This document shows, one piece after another, positions 8,854-22,450 of a stretch of DNA of 64,000 nt (within the stretch, counting starts at the first letter, position 1; each line of letters starts with the position of its first letter). The notes beneath the pieces were generated by a model. It was not told the origin of the DNA, searched no databases, and saw only the letters and a program-made list of their open reading frames with translations. The translations under genes were made by a program, and so were the position numbers. Origin of the DNA: Heliomicrobium gestii (GTDB taxonomy: Bacteria; Bacillota; Desulfitobacteriia; Heliobacteriales; Heliobacteriaceae). Location of the stretch: assembly GCF_009877435.1 (NCBI RefSeq), contig NZ_WXEX01000006.1, forward strand, positions 186,001-250,000. Direction: 5' to 3'.

Positions 8854-10356
8854 TCAGGTGAGACCGAGCTTCAACCGGGCTTTGCGGGCGACGCGCCGCA
8901 TCAGGTTCCAGCCGTTGGCGGTGGTGCGCAGCGGGTTCATCATCTCCGGCTTATCGCGGAAGACCTTCGACTCGAACACAGGGAGGAGCATCGAGGCCCA
9001 GCGAAACTGGGTCAGATGAATCATGTTCTTCCAGTAGGCCCGTTCCCGATCCTCTCGCGATCCCGTATGGGTCCACCAACTGAAGGTCCGGTACATCTCT
9101 TCAATCGGGCGTGTTTGCTCCCGCTTCAGTTCTTCCCAGGTGAGCAGGCCCTTCTCAACGGCCATCTTTTCGATATCGGTGCCAGGCAAGAAGCAAAGGC
9201 CATGCAGGTTCAACGTGAAGGGCTTGTGCAGCTTCATGCAGAGGTAGTAGGTCTTTTCTAGGTCTTCCACCGTTTCAAAGGGGCTGTCCAGGATCAGGTC
9301 GTAGATGACCTCCGGCACCTTGGCTTCTGCCAAAATACGGCTCATTTCGATCAACTCTTCGTCCGTCTCCGGACGGAAGTAGACATCTTTGCGGATATGA
9401 GACGACCCGTGCTGGATGCCGACGACAACCTGATGGAGCCCCGCCTCGACCAGCAGCGCCATCGTAGTCGCTTTGATCTTCTTCGGGTGTCCCCAGATGT
9501 TGAAGGGAAGGCCGATCTCTTGTTTGTAACGGCGGACAAACTCGCGGACCCAGTTCTCATCATCGGCGAAGATCTCGTCCCAGAACCAGACCATGCGCAT
9601 ATTCTTCACAAGGCCCTGCGCCCAGCGCAGTTCTGCCAGGGTGCTGTCGACGGAACGCAACCGCACAAAGGGCCCCTTCCCCTTGTAGATCCGTTTCAGG
9701 TTCAGGCTGCTGCAGTAGGAACAGACATAGGGACAGCCGCGGGAGGCGCTCATCTCATAGGAGACGCTGGCCACCTGGGGATCGCAACAGGCGATCTTGC
9801 CGTCGCTGATGTGGTACTTGTCATCGCCGCCCATGTCCGGAAAGGGCAGCATGTCCAACTTGGCCTGCAGAGGATGGAGGGGATTGTCGATCACAGCGTC
9901 GTCGCGCCGGTAGGTAAGGTTCGGCACCTTCGACATGTCGCCCTCGCCGGACAGCGCCTCGACCAGATCGACGATCGTCTCGTCACACTCGCCGCGCATC
10001 ACATAATCGCAATGAGCCAACGCCTCATGGGGGAACATCGTCGCATAGACGCCGCCCCAGACGAGGGGCGTCGTCGGAAAGGCCGCCTTGATGCGGCGAG
10101 ACATTTCGTGGGTGACCGAGAGGTAAAAGGTCGACATGACACTGAGGCCGATCATGCGGGGATTGAGTTCCATCAGTTTGTCCACCAGCAGCCGGTACTC
10201 CTCCTCTGAGGGGCTGTGGGCGTTCAGACTGCTGAAGTCCTTAAAAAAGACTACGCTTACGGGGTATCCCTTTGCCTTTAAGACCGACGCCAGGGCGCGC
10301 ACACCCAACGCTTTGGAGTTGTACAGGCCGATGAGCACGATGGGAAAGTCTTTCAT
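8854..10356 (-). CDS. B12-binding domain radical SAM protein
   Basis: This 500-residue enzyme has an N-terminal cobalamin-binding Rossmann fold (residues 1-140, starting DFPIVLIGLYNSKALG) and then a radical SAM domain with the cluster ligands in RGCPYVCSYC (Cys208, 212, 215). The Bfam-type layout resembles BchE, HpnP and Mg-protoporphyrin cyclase relatives, but I cannot name the substrate. ATG 10354-10356 is preferred over a frame-extended start 19 codons upstream because GAGG lies eight bases before it. It is separated from atpC by that operon's terminator and from the ywmB-like gene by about 60 bases, so it may head a unit with the latter. The insertion is absent from the equivalent B. subtilis region. 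Confidence 0.88.
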   Translation of the reverse strand: MKDFPIVLIGLYNSKALGVRALASVLKAKGYPVSVVFFKDFSSLNAHSPSEEEYRLLVDKLMELNPRMIGLSVMSTFYLSVTHEMSRRIKAAFPTTPLVWGGVYATMFPHEALAHCDYVMRGECDETIVDLVEALSGEGDMSKVPNLTYRRDDAVIDNPLHPLQAKLDMLPFPDMGGDDKYHISDGKIACCDPQVASVSYEMSASRGCPYVCSYCSSLNLKRIYKGKGPFVRLRSVDSTLAELRWAQGLVKNMRMVWFWDEIFADDENWVREFVRRYKQEIGLPFNIWGHPKKIKATTMALLVEAGLHQVVVGIQHGSSHIRKDVYFRPETDEELIEMSRILAEAKVPEVIYDLILDSPFETVEDLEKTYYLCMKLHKPFTLNLHGLCFLPGTDIEKMAVEKGLLTWEELKREQTRPIEEMYRTFSWWTHTGSREDRERAYWKNMIHLTQFRWASMLLPVFESKVFRDKPEMMNPLRTTANGWNLMRRVARKARLKLGLT

Positions 10357-10448
10357 CCAACCATCCTCGTAACGATCGTATTTGCCCTGTTCCAAAACTG
10401 CCCTAAAAAGCAAAAATTATGCATTTATCGCTTATTATATTGCAGCTT

Positions 10449-10490
10449 TTCGGCCGTAACTGACGACGATGTCCCATCGTCAAGGCCGAA
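10449..10490 (-). other. Hairpin in the leader of the B12-radical SAM gene
   Basis: TTCGGCC (10449-10455) pairs with GGCCGAA (10484-10490), and an inner GACGATG/CATCGTC stem sits within. There is no T-run on the minus strand, so it is not a terminator. It lies about 95 bases upstream of the radical SAM start and downstream of the atp terminator, so it belongs to the radical SAM leader. Function unknown. Confidence 0.5.
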
Positions 10491-10512
10491 GCGGCGTTCA
10501 AAGCAGGTTCCA

Positions 10513-10561
10513 CAAAAAAGAAAAGGGCGCCTCCCCTCATTATACATAAGGGAATGGCGCC
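10513..10561 (-). terminator. Rho-independent terminator of the atp operon
   Basis: On the minus strand GGCGCCATTCCC pairs with GGGGAGGCGCC around a 13-base AT-rich loop, followed by CTTTTCTTTTTT. It lies 18 bases after the atpC stop. Confidence 0.9.
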
Positions 10562-10578
10562 GACACAATCCGCATAGA

Positions 10579-10995
10579 CTATTCTTTTTTCGCGGCTTCC
10601 AGGCGCAGGAGCGCCCGTTTGAGGGCCATCTCGGCCCGCATCAGGTCCACATCGGCAGTGCCGCCTTGGGCCTTTTCAATCCGCTCTTGCGCCCGCCGGC
10701 GCGCGGCCTCAGCTCGGGAGATGTCGATCTCCACGACCTGCTCCGCCGCGTTGGCCAGGACGGTCACTTTATTATCGGCCACTTCCAGGAAACCGCCGGT
10801 GACGGTCAGTTTCTGGCTCTGGCCACCCTTGGTGTACTCCAGCAAGCCAATGGTCAAAGCGGTCAGCATGGGGGCGTGGTCGGCCAGGATACCGAGGCTG
10901 CCCTCGATACCGGGAGCGGAGGTGAACTCCACTTCCTCATTGACGACCACCCGCTCGGGAGTAACCACCTCGAGAAGGTAGGTCTTTTCGGCCAT
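10579..10995 (-). CDS. atpC: ATP synthase F1 subunit epsilon
   Basis: The epsilon subunit links the central stalk to the c-ring and regulates ATP hydrolysis. The 138-residue protein has the N-terminal beta-sandwich (residues 1-85, with LEVVTPERVVVNEEV and GSLGILADHAPMLTAL) and the C-terminal two-helix domain rich in Ala, Arg and Glu (about 90-138). The start ATG follows GGGGAG. It is the last gene of the atp operon, 18 bases after atpD, and is followed by a strong terminator. Confidence 0.97.
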   Translation of the reverse strand: MAEKTYLLEVVTPERVVVNEEVEFTSAPGIEGSLGILADHAPMLTALTIGLLEYTKGGQSQKLTVTGGFLEVADNKVTVLANAAEQVVEIDISRAEAARRRAQERIEKAQGGTADVDLMRAEMALKRALLRLEAAKKE

Positions 10996-11013
10996 GACAG
11001 GTCACTCCCCTCT

Positions 11014-12474
<1,461 letters not shown>

Positions 12475-13347
12475 TTAGCCGAGGGCTGCCGCGCCGCCGA
12501 CCACCTCGGAGATCTCCTTGGTGATGGCTGCCTGGCGGGCCCGGTTGAAGGACAGGGTAAGCTTGTTGATCATTTCCTTGGCGTTGTCTGTGGCCGATCC
12601 CATGGCGGTCATGCGGGCGCCCTGTTCGGAGGCTTTCGACTCCAACAGCGCCCGGTAGATCTGGTTCTCCACATACCGGGGAAGCAGCTCGTCCAGAACC
12701 GCCTCGGGGCTCGGTTCAAACTCATAGAGCGGCTGGGGACCCTTGCCGTCTTCCGCGCTGGCGGCTCCGTCGCCGGCTTGAGCCGGGATGGGCAGCAGCT
12801 GCATCTGGACAGGCTTTTGGGTCAGGGCGGAGTAAAACTCGGTGAAGACGAGTTGCACCTGGTCGACGGTTCCCTCTTCGTAGAGTTCCATGACCTTGGC
12901 GGCGATCTCCTTGGCCATGCCGAAGGAGATGTCCTCGCCCAGACCTACGTACTCCGCTTCGATCGTGTTCCCCATCCGCTTGAAAAAGTCGCGGCTCTTG
13001 CGGCCAACGCAGACCAGGGAGACGTCGTTGCGTCCCTTGATCTCATTGTTCACCATGCGGATGATGTTGGCGTTGTAGCCGCCGCAGAGACCCCGGTCGG
13101 CAGTGACGACCACGTAGCCGATCCGTTTGACTTCTCGCGTCTCCAGCAGAGGGTGGTTGACGTCGGTGGCTGCCGCCACCAGGCGCGAGAGCACCCCTTG
13201 GATGCGCTTGGCATAGGGACGGGCCTGGGTGACCTTTTCCTGAGCCTTGCGCAGCTTCGCCGCCGCCACCATTTTCATGGCCTTGGTGATCTGCTGGGTG
13301 CTTTTGATGGAACGGATGCGGCGTTTGATATCGCGCATTCCGGGCAT
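12475..13347 (-). CDS. atpG: ATP synthase F1 subunit gamma
   Basis: The gamma subunit is the rotating shaft of F1. The 290-residue protein has the N-terminal helix [29 protein letters not shown] and the C-terminal partner [27 protein letters not shown]; together they form the coiled-coil. The central [12 protein letters not shown] segment is also typical. A modest insertion rich in Gly and Ala (around residues 185-205) is visible in the middle domain. GAGGTG precedes the ATG by nine bases. It lies between atpA and atpD. Confidence 0.98.
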   Translation of the reverse strand: MPGMRDIKRRIRSIKSTQQITKAMKMVAAAKLRKAQEKVTQARPYAKRIQGVLSRLVAAATDVNHPLLETREVKRIGYVVVTADRGLCGGYNANIIRMVNNEIKGRNDVSLVCVGRKSRDFFKRMGNTIEAEYVGLGEDISFGMAKEIAAKVMELYEEGTVDQVQLVFTEFYSALTQKPVQMQLLPIPAQAGDGAASAEDGKGPQPLYEFEPSPEAVLDELLPRYVENQIYRALLESKASEQGARMTAMGSATDNAKEMINKLTLSFNRARQAAITKEISEVVGGAAALG

Positions 13348-13397
13348 TCTATTTTCACCTCGCTATTGCCGAGCGTCTGTCCGGCAAACTCCCAATC

Positions 13398-15500
<2,103 letters not shown>

Positions 15501-15507
<7 letters not shown>

Positions 15508-16010
15508 GGCAGTTTCCCCACTTCGTTGATGACCTCGTCCACCAGTTGGCGCTGGGTCGGGTCATCCAGGTTTTTGCGGATCACCTTTTCCGCGGCCAGA
15601 ATGGACAGGCTGACAACATGGCTGCGCAGTTCTTCCACAGCTTTTTCTTTTTCCCGCTGGATGTCGGCGACAGCCTTTTCTTTGAGGCGCACAGCCTCTG
15701 CCTGAGCGGCGGTGACGATTTCCTGCGCTTTTTCTTCACCGACTTTGGTGGCGCGTGCGATCAGGTCATGGGCTTCCTGGCGGGCCTTCGCCAACTCGGC
15801 GGCATGCTCAGCCCGCATCCGGTTGGCTTCTTCCAGATCGTTTTCGGCGCGGTTGATCGATTCCTCGACCTTTTGGCGCCGTTCGTCCAGGGCTTTCAAG
15901 AGGGGCTTGAAGGCGACCTGCTGGAGGATGAAGACAAGGATCAGGAAGCTGATCAGCATGGCCAGAAAGGTCTCGTTCAGATTGAGCGCGTGAAGGACCG
16001 ATTCTAGCAC
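15501..16010 (-). CDS. atpF: ATP synthase F0 subunit b
   Basis: Subunit b forms the peripheral stalk. The 169-residue protein has one N-terminal transmembrane segment (about residues 15-33) followed by FKPLLKALDERRQKVEESI and a long charged amphipathic coiled-coil to residue 150. The start is GTG at 16008-16010 with GGAGG seven bases upstream. A single copy is present, so the stalk should be a b2 homodimer. It lies 79 bases after atpE and overlaps atpH. Confidence 0.97.
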
Positions 16011-16089
16011 CGCTTAACCTCCTTAAACGGAGCAAACGCTACGCTGTATTTCTTTTGGTGGAAACTGATTCTCGGGGGATAGGCGGGGC

Positions 16090-16341
<252 letters not shown>

Positions 16342-16398
16342 TCAAATGTTCAGCCGTTGCGGCTGCGCGGGACTCCTGGTCCCTTAAAAAGTTTGTTT

Positions 16399-17133
16399 TT
16401 AATGGCTATCGGCTGAGCCGATGGCTTGCGAGATGTACACGATCGTCAAGACCGTGAAGACGAAAGACTGGATGGCGCCGACAAAAACGGAGAAGGCCAG
16501 CCAGATCACGTGGGGTATAAACCCGCCCAAGACATAGACCAGTCCGAAGGGAATGAACGTGAGGAGCACCTTGATCAGCACTTCGCCGGCAAAGATGTTC
16601 CCGTAAAGACGGAAGGCCAGGGTGACGGGTTTTGTCAGCAGCTCGATCGCATGGATCGGGAAGAAGAGCCAGTGCGGCGAAAAGAAGTGCCCGAAATAGT
16701 GAGTCCCGTTGTACTTGATCCCGTAGTACTGGGCCAGCACGATGGTCATCGTGGCCAAGGCCAGCGTGAGGTTCAAGTCCGCCGTCGGCGACATGGCGTT
16801 GCCGGCGGTGTGCAGGTGGCCAAGGCCGAAGGTGAAGTTCGGGAACAGGCCGAGCATGTTCGATACGAAGATGAACATGATCAGCGTCACCAGGTAGGCC
16901 AAGAGCCCCGCCATTTTCTTGTAGTCGGTGTTGTCAGCGACGATCTTCGCTACAAAGTCGATGACGAATTCCCAGAGGGCGACAATCCGGTCAGGGATGC
17001 CGCTCGTGGCCCGTCTGCCCGCTATGTAGCCGAAAATGATGAGAACGACCATCACCAGCCAGGTGAAGAGCAGTGTGTCAGCCCAAAAGGTCATTCCCAT
17101 GAAGTGCCACTCCGGACGCACGTGTTCTTCCAT
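16399..17133 (-). CDS. atpB: ATP synthase F0 subunit a
   Basis: Subunit a provides the two half-channels for ions against the c-ring. The 244-residue protein has five to six predicted transmembrane helices and the essential Arg in LAFRLYGNIFAGE near residue 182. The DLNLTLALA stretch is also conserved. The long periplasmic-side loop with several His (around residues 115-160) is unremarkable for the family. It lies between atpI and atpE. Confidence 0.98.
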   Translation of the reverse strand: MEEHVRPEWHFMGMTFWADTLLFTWLVMVVLIIFGYIAGRRATSGIPDRIVALWEFVIDFVAKIVADNTDYKKMAGLLAYLVTLIMFIFVSNMLGLFPNFTFGLGHLHTAGNAMSPTADLNLTLALATMTIVLAQYYGIKYNGTHYFGHFFSPHWLFFPIHAIELLTKPVTLAFRLYGNIFAGEVLIKVLLTFIPFGLVYVLGGFIPHVIWLAFSVFVGAIQSFVFTVLTIVYISQAIGSADSH

Positions 17134-17161
17134 GAGTTTTCTGATTCACCCCTTTCTGTTG

Positions 17162-17545
17162 CTATTTTTCCCAGTAGTAAGGGTTCCGGCTCTCCCACCA
17201 GCCGATGACCGTCGAGGCGACTGGCGTCATCAGCAGGCCGAGGCCGGTCGTGAGGAGATCAAATTCCCCGGGGGTTTTGAACGCGAGCAGCAAAGCCAGC
17301 AGCCCCAGGCTGAATCGCGCCAGGGCGCTGAGTTGGATGCTGCGGGCAGCCTTCTCGGGGGATTGATTCTCCAGGCGGCGAAGCCGCATCGCTAGAAGCC
17401 AGGAAGCAAGGATCCCGGAAAACCAGCCGAGGGCAAACCCGGCGGGAAGCTCCGGTCTATCGACAAAGGGTATGAGCGCCAGGCTGATTCCCACCCCTAG
17501 GAGGCCTGATCGCCATACCTTGGACAAAAGGCGCTGCAGTTGCAT
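17162..17545 (-). CDS. atpI: ATP synthase subunit I
   Basis: AtpI is a small membrane protein encoded at the start of many F-type operons; roles in c-ring assembly or in magnesium uptake have been proposed. The 127-residue protein has four hydrophobic segments (about 12-30, 35-52, 70-88, 95-112) and a C-terminal WWESRNPYYWEK tail. Identification is mainly from position, size and membrane pattern, as sequence conservation in this family is low. It follows the AtpZ-like gene by about 50 bases and precedes atpB by 28. Confidence 0.85.
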   Translation of the reverse strand: MQLQRLLSKVWRSGLLGVGISLALIPFVDRPELPAGFALGWFSGILASWLLAMRLRRLENQSPEKAARSIQLSALARFSLGLLALLLAFKTPGEFDLLTTGLGLLMTPVASTVIGWWESRNPYYWEK

Positions 17546-17598
17546 GGAGCTTGTCCTCTCTCATTACCACCTTGCCGGGCGTGTCGCGGTGTGGGGCG

Positions 17599-17859
17599 TC
17601 AATTCGGCGGCTTTTTTTCCGGGCGGCCTGCATCCTCTTTGAAGAAGGCAGTAACCAGGTAATAGACACCGAAAAACCCGCCGGCGATGCCCAACAATAC
17701 ACCTGCGAGCATCAACCACGGGTCTGTCCCCCAAGCCTTATCCGCGTAGCGGCCTGCCGTAAAGCCGATAAACACCGAGGCCGCGAACTCGGCGCCGATG
17801 GTAGAAGCCAGCGCGAATGCTTTGAGAACTCGACGAGAAGGCAAATTCAGATCGGCCAA
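17599..17859 (-). CDS. atpZ: AtpZ/AtpI-type F0F1-associated membrane protein
   Basis: This 86-residue protein has two transmembrane helices (about residues 20-40 and 48-70) with the family features FIGFTAGRYADKAWGTDPWLMLAGVLLGIAGG in outline. The start is TTG (17857-17859) with GGAGGGAGAGG just upstream. It is the first gene of the atp operon, a position typical of the small ATPase_gene1 family. Work on other bacteria links AtpZ-AtpI to divalent-cation transport; here that remains inference. Confidence 0.85.
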   Translation of the reverse strand: MADLNLPSRRVLKAFALASTIGAEFAASVFIGFTAGRYADKAWGTDPWLMLAGVLLGIAGGFFGVYYLVTAFFKEDAGRPEKKPPN

Positions 17860-18069
17860 GCCTCTCCCTCCTGCTGTATACAGGCAAAACTAGAATGCCC
17901 TGGATGGTTCGGCCTCATTCTCCAAAAACCCAAGTCGTTTCTTCAACAGCGATTCGTCAAAGCTCATACACATTTTAGCCGACATTTAGTATTCGCGACG
18001 GCAGGCCAAAATCCTCTCTTGTGCCAAAAAGAACATCATTCAACCTGAAAAGAATACAATATCCCTTTT

Positions 18070-19242
18070 TCAAGCCATTTGCGGAGCAAAGGACTCGGGA
18101 CGGGCGGCCCCTCTAAAATGGTGCAAGATGGCCTGGACGGTCCGTTCAGACGCCTTGCCGTCACCGTACGGGTTAACCGCATTGGCCATCGCCTCGTAGG
18201 CCTGCCGATCACTCAAGAGCGTCAGCGCCTCACGGGTGATCGCCTCGGCGTCGGTTCCCACCAGTTTGACCGTGCCCGCCGTCACCGCTTCCGGCCGTTC
18301 CGTCGTGTCGCGGAGCACCAGCACCGGTTTGCCCAGCGAGGGCGCCTCCTCCTGCATCCCGCCCGAATCGGTCAGCACCAGGGTGGAACGGGCCATCAGG
18401 TTGACAAAGGGCTCGTAGTCCAGCGGTTCGACGAGATGCACCCGGGGGTGATCGCCCAGCACCTCGGCGACGACGCGCCGGACCGCCGGGTTTTTGTGAA
18501 CCGGGAAGACGATCGCCGCCTGGGGCCGCGCCTCCAGCACCTCATAGAGCGCCCGGTAGACCTGGCGCATGGGCTCGCCCAGGTTCTCCCGGCGATGGGT
18601 CGTGACCAGCAGGATCTCTCGTCCCGCAAAGTCGATCCCGTCCAGGGCCGGATCGCAGAAGCGGTACTCCTTCTTCACCGTCGCGAGCAGCGCGTCGATG
18701 ACCGTGTTGCCTGTGACAAAGATGCTCTCTTCCCGGATGCCCTCTTGGAGCAGGTTCTGCCGCGACGTGGCCGTCGGCGAGAAGTGCAGGTCGGCGATGG
18801 CGCCGGTGAGCCGGCGGTTCGACTCCTCGGGAAAGGGCGAGTACTTGTTATGGGTTCGCAACCCCGCTTCCACATGGCCCACGGGGATCTGCTGGTAAAA
18901 GGCGGCCAGGGAGGCGACGAAGGTGGTCGTTGTGTCGCCGTGAACCAGGACCAGGTCAGGTTTCTCCTGCTCCAGCACCGGCTTCAGGCCGAGCAGCGCC
19001 CGCGAGGTCACGTCATAGAGGGTCTGTTCCGGCGCCATGATGTTCAGGTCATGATCCGGCGTGATGTGGAAGAGCTGCAGCACCTGATCGAGCATCTCCC
19101 GGTGCTGGGCCGTTACGGCGACCTTCGAGACGATCTCCTGAGGGTGCTGTTCCAGCATCTTGACGACCGGCGCCATTTTGATCGCTTCGGGACGGGTTCC
19201 GAAAATGGACAATACCTTGATTGGTGCAGACACCCGCATCAC
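18070..19242 (-). CDS. wecB: UDP-N-acetylglucosamine 2-epimerase (non-hydrolysing)
   Basis: This enzyme interconverts UDP-GlcNAc and UDP-ManNAc for wall teichoic acid or other surface polymers. The 390-residue protein has [14 protein letters not shown] near residue 15, VHGDTTT near residue 100, GHVEAGLRT near residue 125 and the C-terminal [30 protein letters not shown]. All are hallmarks of the family, and length is typical. The start could be GTG 19242, the adjacent ATG, or a GTG two codons on; AAGG upstream fits all three. The position next to atp matches mnaA of B. subtilis. About 200 bases separate it from atpZ, so the atp operon probably has its own promoter. Confidence 0.97.
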   Translation of the reverse strand: MMRVSAPIKVLSIFGTRPEAIKMAPVVKMLEQHPQEIVSKVAVTAQHREMLDQVLQLFHITPDHDLNIMAPEQTLYDVTSRALLGLKPVLEQEKPDLVLVHGDTTTTFVASLAAFYQQIPVGHVEAGLRTHNKYSPFPEESNRRLTGAIADLHFSPTATSRQNLLQEGIREESIFVTGNTVIDALLATVKKEYRFCDPALDGIDFAGREILLVTTHRRENLGEPMRQVYRALYEVLEARPQAAIVFPVHKNPAVRRVVAEVLGDHPRVHLVEPLDYEPFVNLMARSTLVLTDSGGMQEEAPSLGKPVLVLRDTTERPEAVTAGTVKLVGTDAEAITREALTLLSDRQAYEAMANAVNPYGDGKASERTVQAILHHFRGAARPESFAPQMA

Positions 19243-19335
19243 TGCCTTTCGAAATCTATTTCCGTCGTTCAGGTCGACATCTGCCTATTCGCTCCGTTGA
19301 GAAATTCAGTGAGAGCGTTTCCTTTTGCCGGCCTT

Positions 19336-19797
19336 TCACGATCCGCTGCTTATGTAGCCCCGCTGGATCAGCTTTTCCCGGTGTTCGGCGATCAGGCTGT
19401 CGAGATCGACATCCAATTGGTACATGAAGGTGGCGCAGGTCTGCATCACATCGAGCAGCTCCCGGGCGATCAAGGTGTCGATCTCCTTGGCGGTGAGCTG
19501 ATCTTCGGCGATTTGCTTCTGGGCTGTGGCCAGGAGCGCCGCCACTTCCGCCGCCGTTCCGTCGCCGCCGACGCGCTGCGGCGACTGGAGCAAGGCTTCC
19601 ACCTTGCGGGCCACCTCACGGGCGCGCAGTTTGCCCATCACCGTCTGCCGCTCCTCCCCGTTCAGGCGCCGCACCTTGCCGCAGATCTCGGCCAGTTCCC
19701 CCGCCTCTTCCACGAGCTTGATCATGGTGCTCTCAATGGTCGGCGAGAGCGCCAGCCGGGGGAATACCGTCTCCAACTGTTCCACCAGATCGGTCAT
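19336..19797 (-). CDS. MazG-like nucleotide pyrophosphohydrolase-related protein
   Basis: This 153-residue all-alpha protein resembles the MazG/dUTPase superfamily. Metal-binding acidic pairs are visible in EEAGELAEICGK (about residues 30-41) and RELLDVMQT (about residues 113-121). Between them a roughly 60-residue Ala/Gln/Arg-rich stretch enlarges the usual helical hairpin. AAGGGGGTGG precedes the ATG by five bases. It begins 12 bases after the dCMP deaminase and probably shares its transcript, which suggests nucleotide house-cleaning. Superfamily assignment is reasonable; the substrate is unknown. Confidence 0.65.
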   Translation of the reverse strand: MTDLVEQLETVFPRLALSPTIESTMIKLVEEAGELAEICGKVRRLNGEERQTVMGKLRAREVARKVEALLQSPQRVGGDGTAAEVAALLATAQKQIAEDQLTAKEIDTLIARELLDVMQTCATFMYQLDVDLDSLIAEHREKLIQRGYISSGS

Positions 19798-19809
19798 GCC
19801 GCCACCCCC

Positions 19810-20262
19810 TTATCGCTCGACTTCGCTGACAGGCCTTTCAGCGATTGGCTCTTCTTTTGGCAGATGGACGACTTCGATCCAGGGCGCCATCGGAAACCAG
19901 TTCTGCTCGGCAGGGTAGTCTCGGGCAAAGACGACTCGGCGGATCCCCGAGGAGATGATCACCTTGGCGCACTCGGCGCAAGGCCGGTCGGTCACGTAGA
20001 TCGTGGCGTCTTTCCGTTCTTCGGGCGAACACTCCATGATCGCGTTGACCTCGGCGTGAATCGTTCGGATGCAGTGGTTGTTCCGCATATAGCAGCCCTC
20101 ATCGGCGCAGTGGGGCAAATGGGCAGGACTTCCGTTATAGCCTGTCCCTTTGATCCGTTTCTCCTTCACGATGACGGCGCCGACGCTTCGGCGCGGGCAG
20201 GTGCTGCGCGTGGAAACGGCGAAGGCGATGTCGATGAAATAGCTGTCCCAGTCTTTGCGCAT
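19810..20262 (-). CDS. dCMP deaminase (ComEB-like zinc deaminase)
   Basis: dCMP deaminase converts dCMP to dUMP for thymidylate synthesis. The 150-residue protein has the zinc and catalytic residues in HAEVNAIMEC (His/Glu, about residue 70) and DRPCAECAKVI (Cys pair, about residue 99). GYNGSPAHLPHC and GCYMRNNHCIRTIHAE are typical of dCMP deaminases rather than cytidine deaminases. The ATG follows CAGGGGA. It sits after the upp terminator and is followed immediately by the MazG-like gene. Confidence 0.93.
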   Translation of the reverse strand: MRKDWDSYFIDIAFAVSTRSTCPRRSVGAVIVKEKRIKGTGYNGSPAHLPHCADEGCYMRNNHCIRTIHAEVNAIMECSPEERKDATIYVTDRPCAECAKVIISSGIRRVVFARDYPAEQNWFPMAPWIEVVHLPKEEPIAERPVSEVER

Positions 20263-20400
20263 GGAAAGTCCCCTGTTCTTTTATCGCTTTTGCCGTAAAA
20301 GTGGCAAATACAAGCAAAATACCCCTTGATCCATACCCTATAATAGCGGTATTTCTCTGCCATCGCAACCGTCAAAGCTGTCCCCTCCACAGGGGAGACC

Positions 20401-20449
20401 AAAAAAGACCTTTGCCGGGAAGGGGTTTTCCCGGGCAAAGGTCTTTTTT
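20401..20449. terminator. Symmetrical terminator after upp
   Basis: AAAAAAGACCTTTGCC (20401-20416) is mirrored by GGCAAAGGTCTTTTTT (20434-20449), with a GGGAA/TTCCC inner stem. Arms plus A/T tracts make it functional on either strand. It lies 14 bases after the upp stop and 139 bases before the dCMP deaminase start, so it serves upp. Confidence 0.92.
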
Positions 20450-20463
20450 ACGTCAACGGCCCC

Positions 20464-21093
20464 TTACTTGGTGCCGAAGAGACGGTCGCCAGCGTCGCCG
20501 AGACCGGGGATGATATAGGCGTGATCGTTCAGGCAGGGATCGAGGGCGGCGGCAAAGATATCCACATCAGGGTGGTCCTGCTCGACGCGGGCTACGCCTT
20601 CCGGCGCGGCGATCAGGACGACGAGCTTGATGTGACGGGCGCCCTTCTGTTTGAGCAGCGTGAGCGCCGCCGACGCCGAACCGCCTGTGGCCAGCATCGG
20701 GTCGATGACGATCATGTCCCGTTCGGCCACATCGGGCGGCAGCTTGCAGTAGTACTCGACCGGTTCCAACGTCTCGGGGTCGCGGTAGAGCCCCACATGG
20801 CCCACCTTGGCCGCCGGGATCAGTTTGACGAAACCGTTGATCATGCCCAGGCCGGCCCGCAAGATGGCCACAACACCCAGTTTTTTGCCGGCCAACACCT
20901 TGGTCTTGGCGACAGCGACGGGGGTCTCCACTTCCGTCTCGGTCAGGGGCAGATCGCGGGTGACCTCATAGGCCATCAGCATGGCCACCTCTTCGACGAG
21001 CTCGCGGAACTCCTTGGACCCCGTATTTTTGGAACGGATAAAACTTAATTTATGCTGGATCAGCGGGTGATCCATGATCACAACCCTGGCCAT
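20464..21093 (-). CDS. upp: Uracil phosphoribosyltransferase
   Basis: Upp salvages uracil by coupling it to PRPP to give UMP. The 209-residue protein has the [14 protein letters not shown]-terminus, the PRPP loop [16 protein letters not shown] near residue 130 and the uracil-binding C-terminus [26 protein letters not shown] site lies seven bases before the ATG. It follows glyA, as in B. subtilis. Confidence 0.98.
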   Translation of the reverse strand: MARVVIMDHPLIQHKLSFIRSKNTGSKEFRELVEEVAMLMAYEVTRDLPLTETEVETPVAVAKTKVLAGKKLGVVAILRAGLGMINGFVKLIPAAKVGHVGLYRDPETLEPVEYYCKLPPDVAERDMIVIDPMLATGGSASAALTLLKQKGARHIKLVVLIAAPEGVARVEQDHPDVDIFAAALDPCLNDHAYIIPGLGDAGDRLFGTK

Positions 21094-21153
21094 CTCAGTT
21101 CCCCCCGTAGTTCATAGAATGGGTCGGTGCAATGGTGGGACAGGCGGCGAAGA

Positions 21154-22395
21154 CTAGGCGTACAGCGGAAAACGGGCGCAGAGCGACTCGACGATGGCGA
21201 CAGCTTCGCCCATGGCCGTCTCGCTGCCGTCGGAGAGGCACCGGTGGATCGCCTCGGCGATCTGCTCCATGGCCGCTTCGTCCATCCCCCGGCTCGTGGC
21301 GGCCGGCGTGCCGACACGGATGCCGCTGGTGATGAAGGGGCTTTGGGGATCAAAGGGAATGGCGTTCTTGTTGACGGTGATCCGGGCCTCGTCGAGCCGT
21401 TTTTCCGCTTCCTTGCCCGTGAGTTGCTTGTTGCGCAGGTCGACGAGCATCAGGTGGTTGTCCGTGCCGCCGGAAACCAGTTGGAATCCGCGATCGGTCA
21501 GCCCTTTGGCGAGGGCGGCGGCGTTGGCCACGATCTGCTTCTGATAGGCGACGAATTCCGGCGACATGGCTTCTTTGAAGGCGACCGCCTTAGCGGCGAT
21601 GATGTGCATCAGCGGACCGCCCTGCAGACCGGGGAAGATGGCCTTGTCGATCTTGGCGGCCCATTCCTTTTTGCAGAGGATCATGCCGCCGCGGGGACCG
21701 CGCAGCGTCTTGTGCGTCGTGGTGGTGACAAACTCGGCGTAGGGCACGGGCGAGGGATGGAGCCCTGCCGCCACCAGGCCGGCGATGTGGGCCATATCGA
21801 CCATCAGCATGGCGCCCACCTCATCGGCGATGGCCCGGAAGCGCGCAAAATCGAGCACCCGGGGATAGGCGCTGGCGCCGGCGACGATCAGCTTCGGTTT
21901 CGTCTCCCGGGCGATGCGCGCCACCTCGTCATAGTCGATCCGGCCTGTATGTTCATCGACACCGTAGGCGACGAAGCGGAAGTATTTTCCCGATATGTTG
22001 ACGGGGGAACCGTGGGTCAGGTGACCGCCATGGGCGAGGTTCATCCCCAGAACGGTGTCGCCCGGTTCGAGGCAGGCGAAGTAGACGCCCAGGTTGGCGT
22101 TGGCCCCTGAGTGGGGCTGCACATTGGCGTGTTCGGCGCCGAAGAGCGCCTTGGCCCGTTCAATCGCCAGGGCCTCCACCTGATCGACGAACTCACAGCC
22201 GCCGTAGTAGCGTTTTCCCGGATACCCCTCGGCATACTTGTTGGTCAGCACGCTGCCGGCGGCTTCAAGGACCGCCTCGCTGACAAAGTTCTCTGATGCA
22301 ATCAACTCAATGTTGTTCTGTTGCCGGTTCTTTTCCCGGTCCATCGCGGCCGCCACGTCAGGGTCGACCCGGTGCAGGTGTTTCCATTCACTCAC
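21154..22395 (-). CDS. glyA: Serine hydroxymethyltransferase
   Basis: GlyA is a PLP enzyme that converts serine and tetrahydrofolate to glycine and methylene-THF, the main one-carbon source. I start at GTG 22393-22395 (413 residues): GGGAGG lies ten bases upstream, whereas the ATG six codons earlier would overlap that site. Visible motifs are [12 protein letters not shown] near residue 27, the substrate loop [11 protein letters not shown], and the PLP lysine in [14 protein letters not shown] near residue 225. Length agrees with bacterial GlyA. The ywlG-like gene is 55 bases upstream. Confidence 0.98.
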   Translation of the reverse strand: MSEWKHLHRVDPDVAAAMDREKNRQQNNIELIASENFVSEAVLEAAGSVLTNKYAEGYPGKRYYGGCEFVDQVEALAIERAKALFGAEHANVQPHSGANANLGVYFACLEPGDTVLGMNLAHGGHLTHGSPVNISGKYFRFVAYGVDEHTGRIDYDEVARIARETKPKLIVAGASAYPRVLDFARFRAIADEVGAMLMVDMAHIAGLVAAGLHPSPVPYAEFVTTTTHKTLRGPRGGMILCKKEWAAKIDKAIFPGLQGGPLMHIIAAKAVAFKEAMSPEFVAYQKQIVANAAALAKGLTDRGFQLVSGGTDNHLMLVDLRNKQLTGKEAEKRLDEARITVNKNAIPFDPQSPFITSGIRVGTPAATSRGMDEAAMEQIAEAIHRCLSDGSETAMGEAVAIVESLCARFPLYA

Positions 22396-22450
22396 GAAAA
22401 TGCTGCCTCCCATACTTGCTTTTTCTTCAGGCCTTTCTGTAGCGCCAATG

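Noticed and set aside
18079-20298. A 739-codon plus-strand frame opposite wecB, the MazG-like gene and dCMP deaminase
   Set aside because: Same reason: shadow of clear minus-strand genes.
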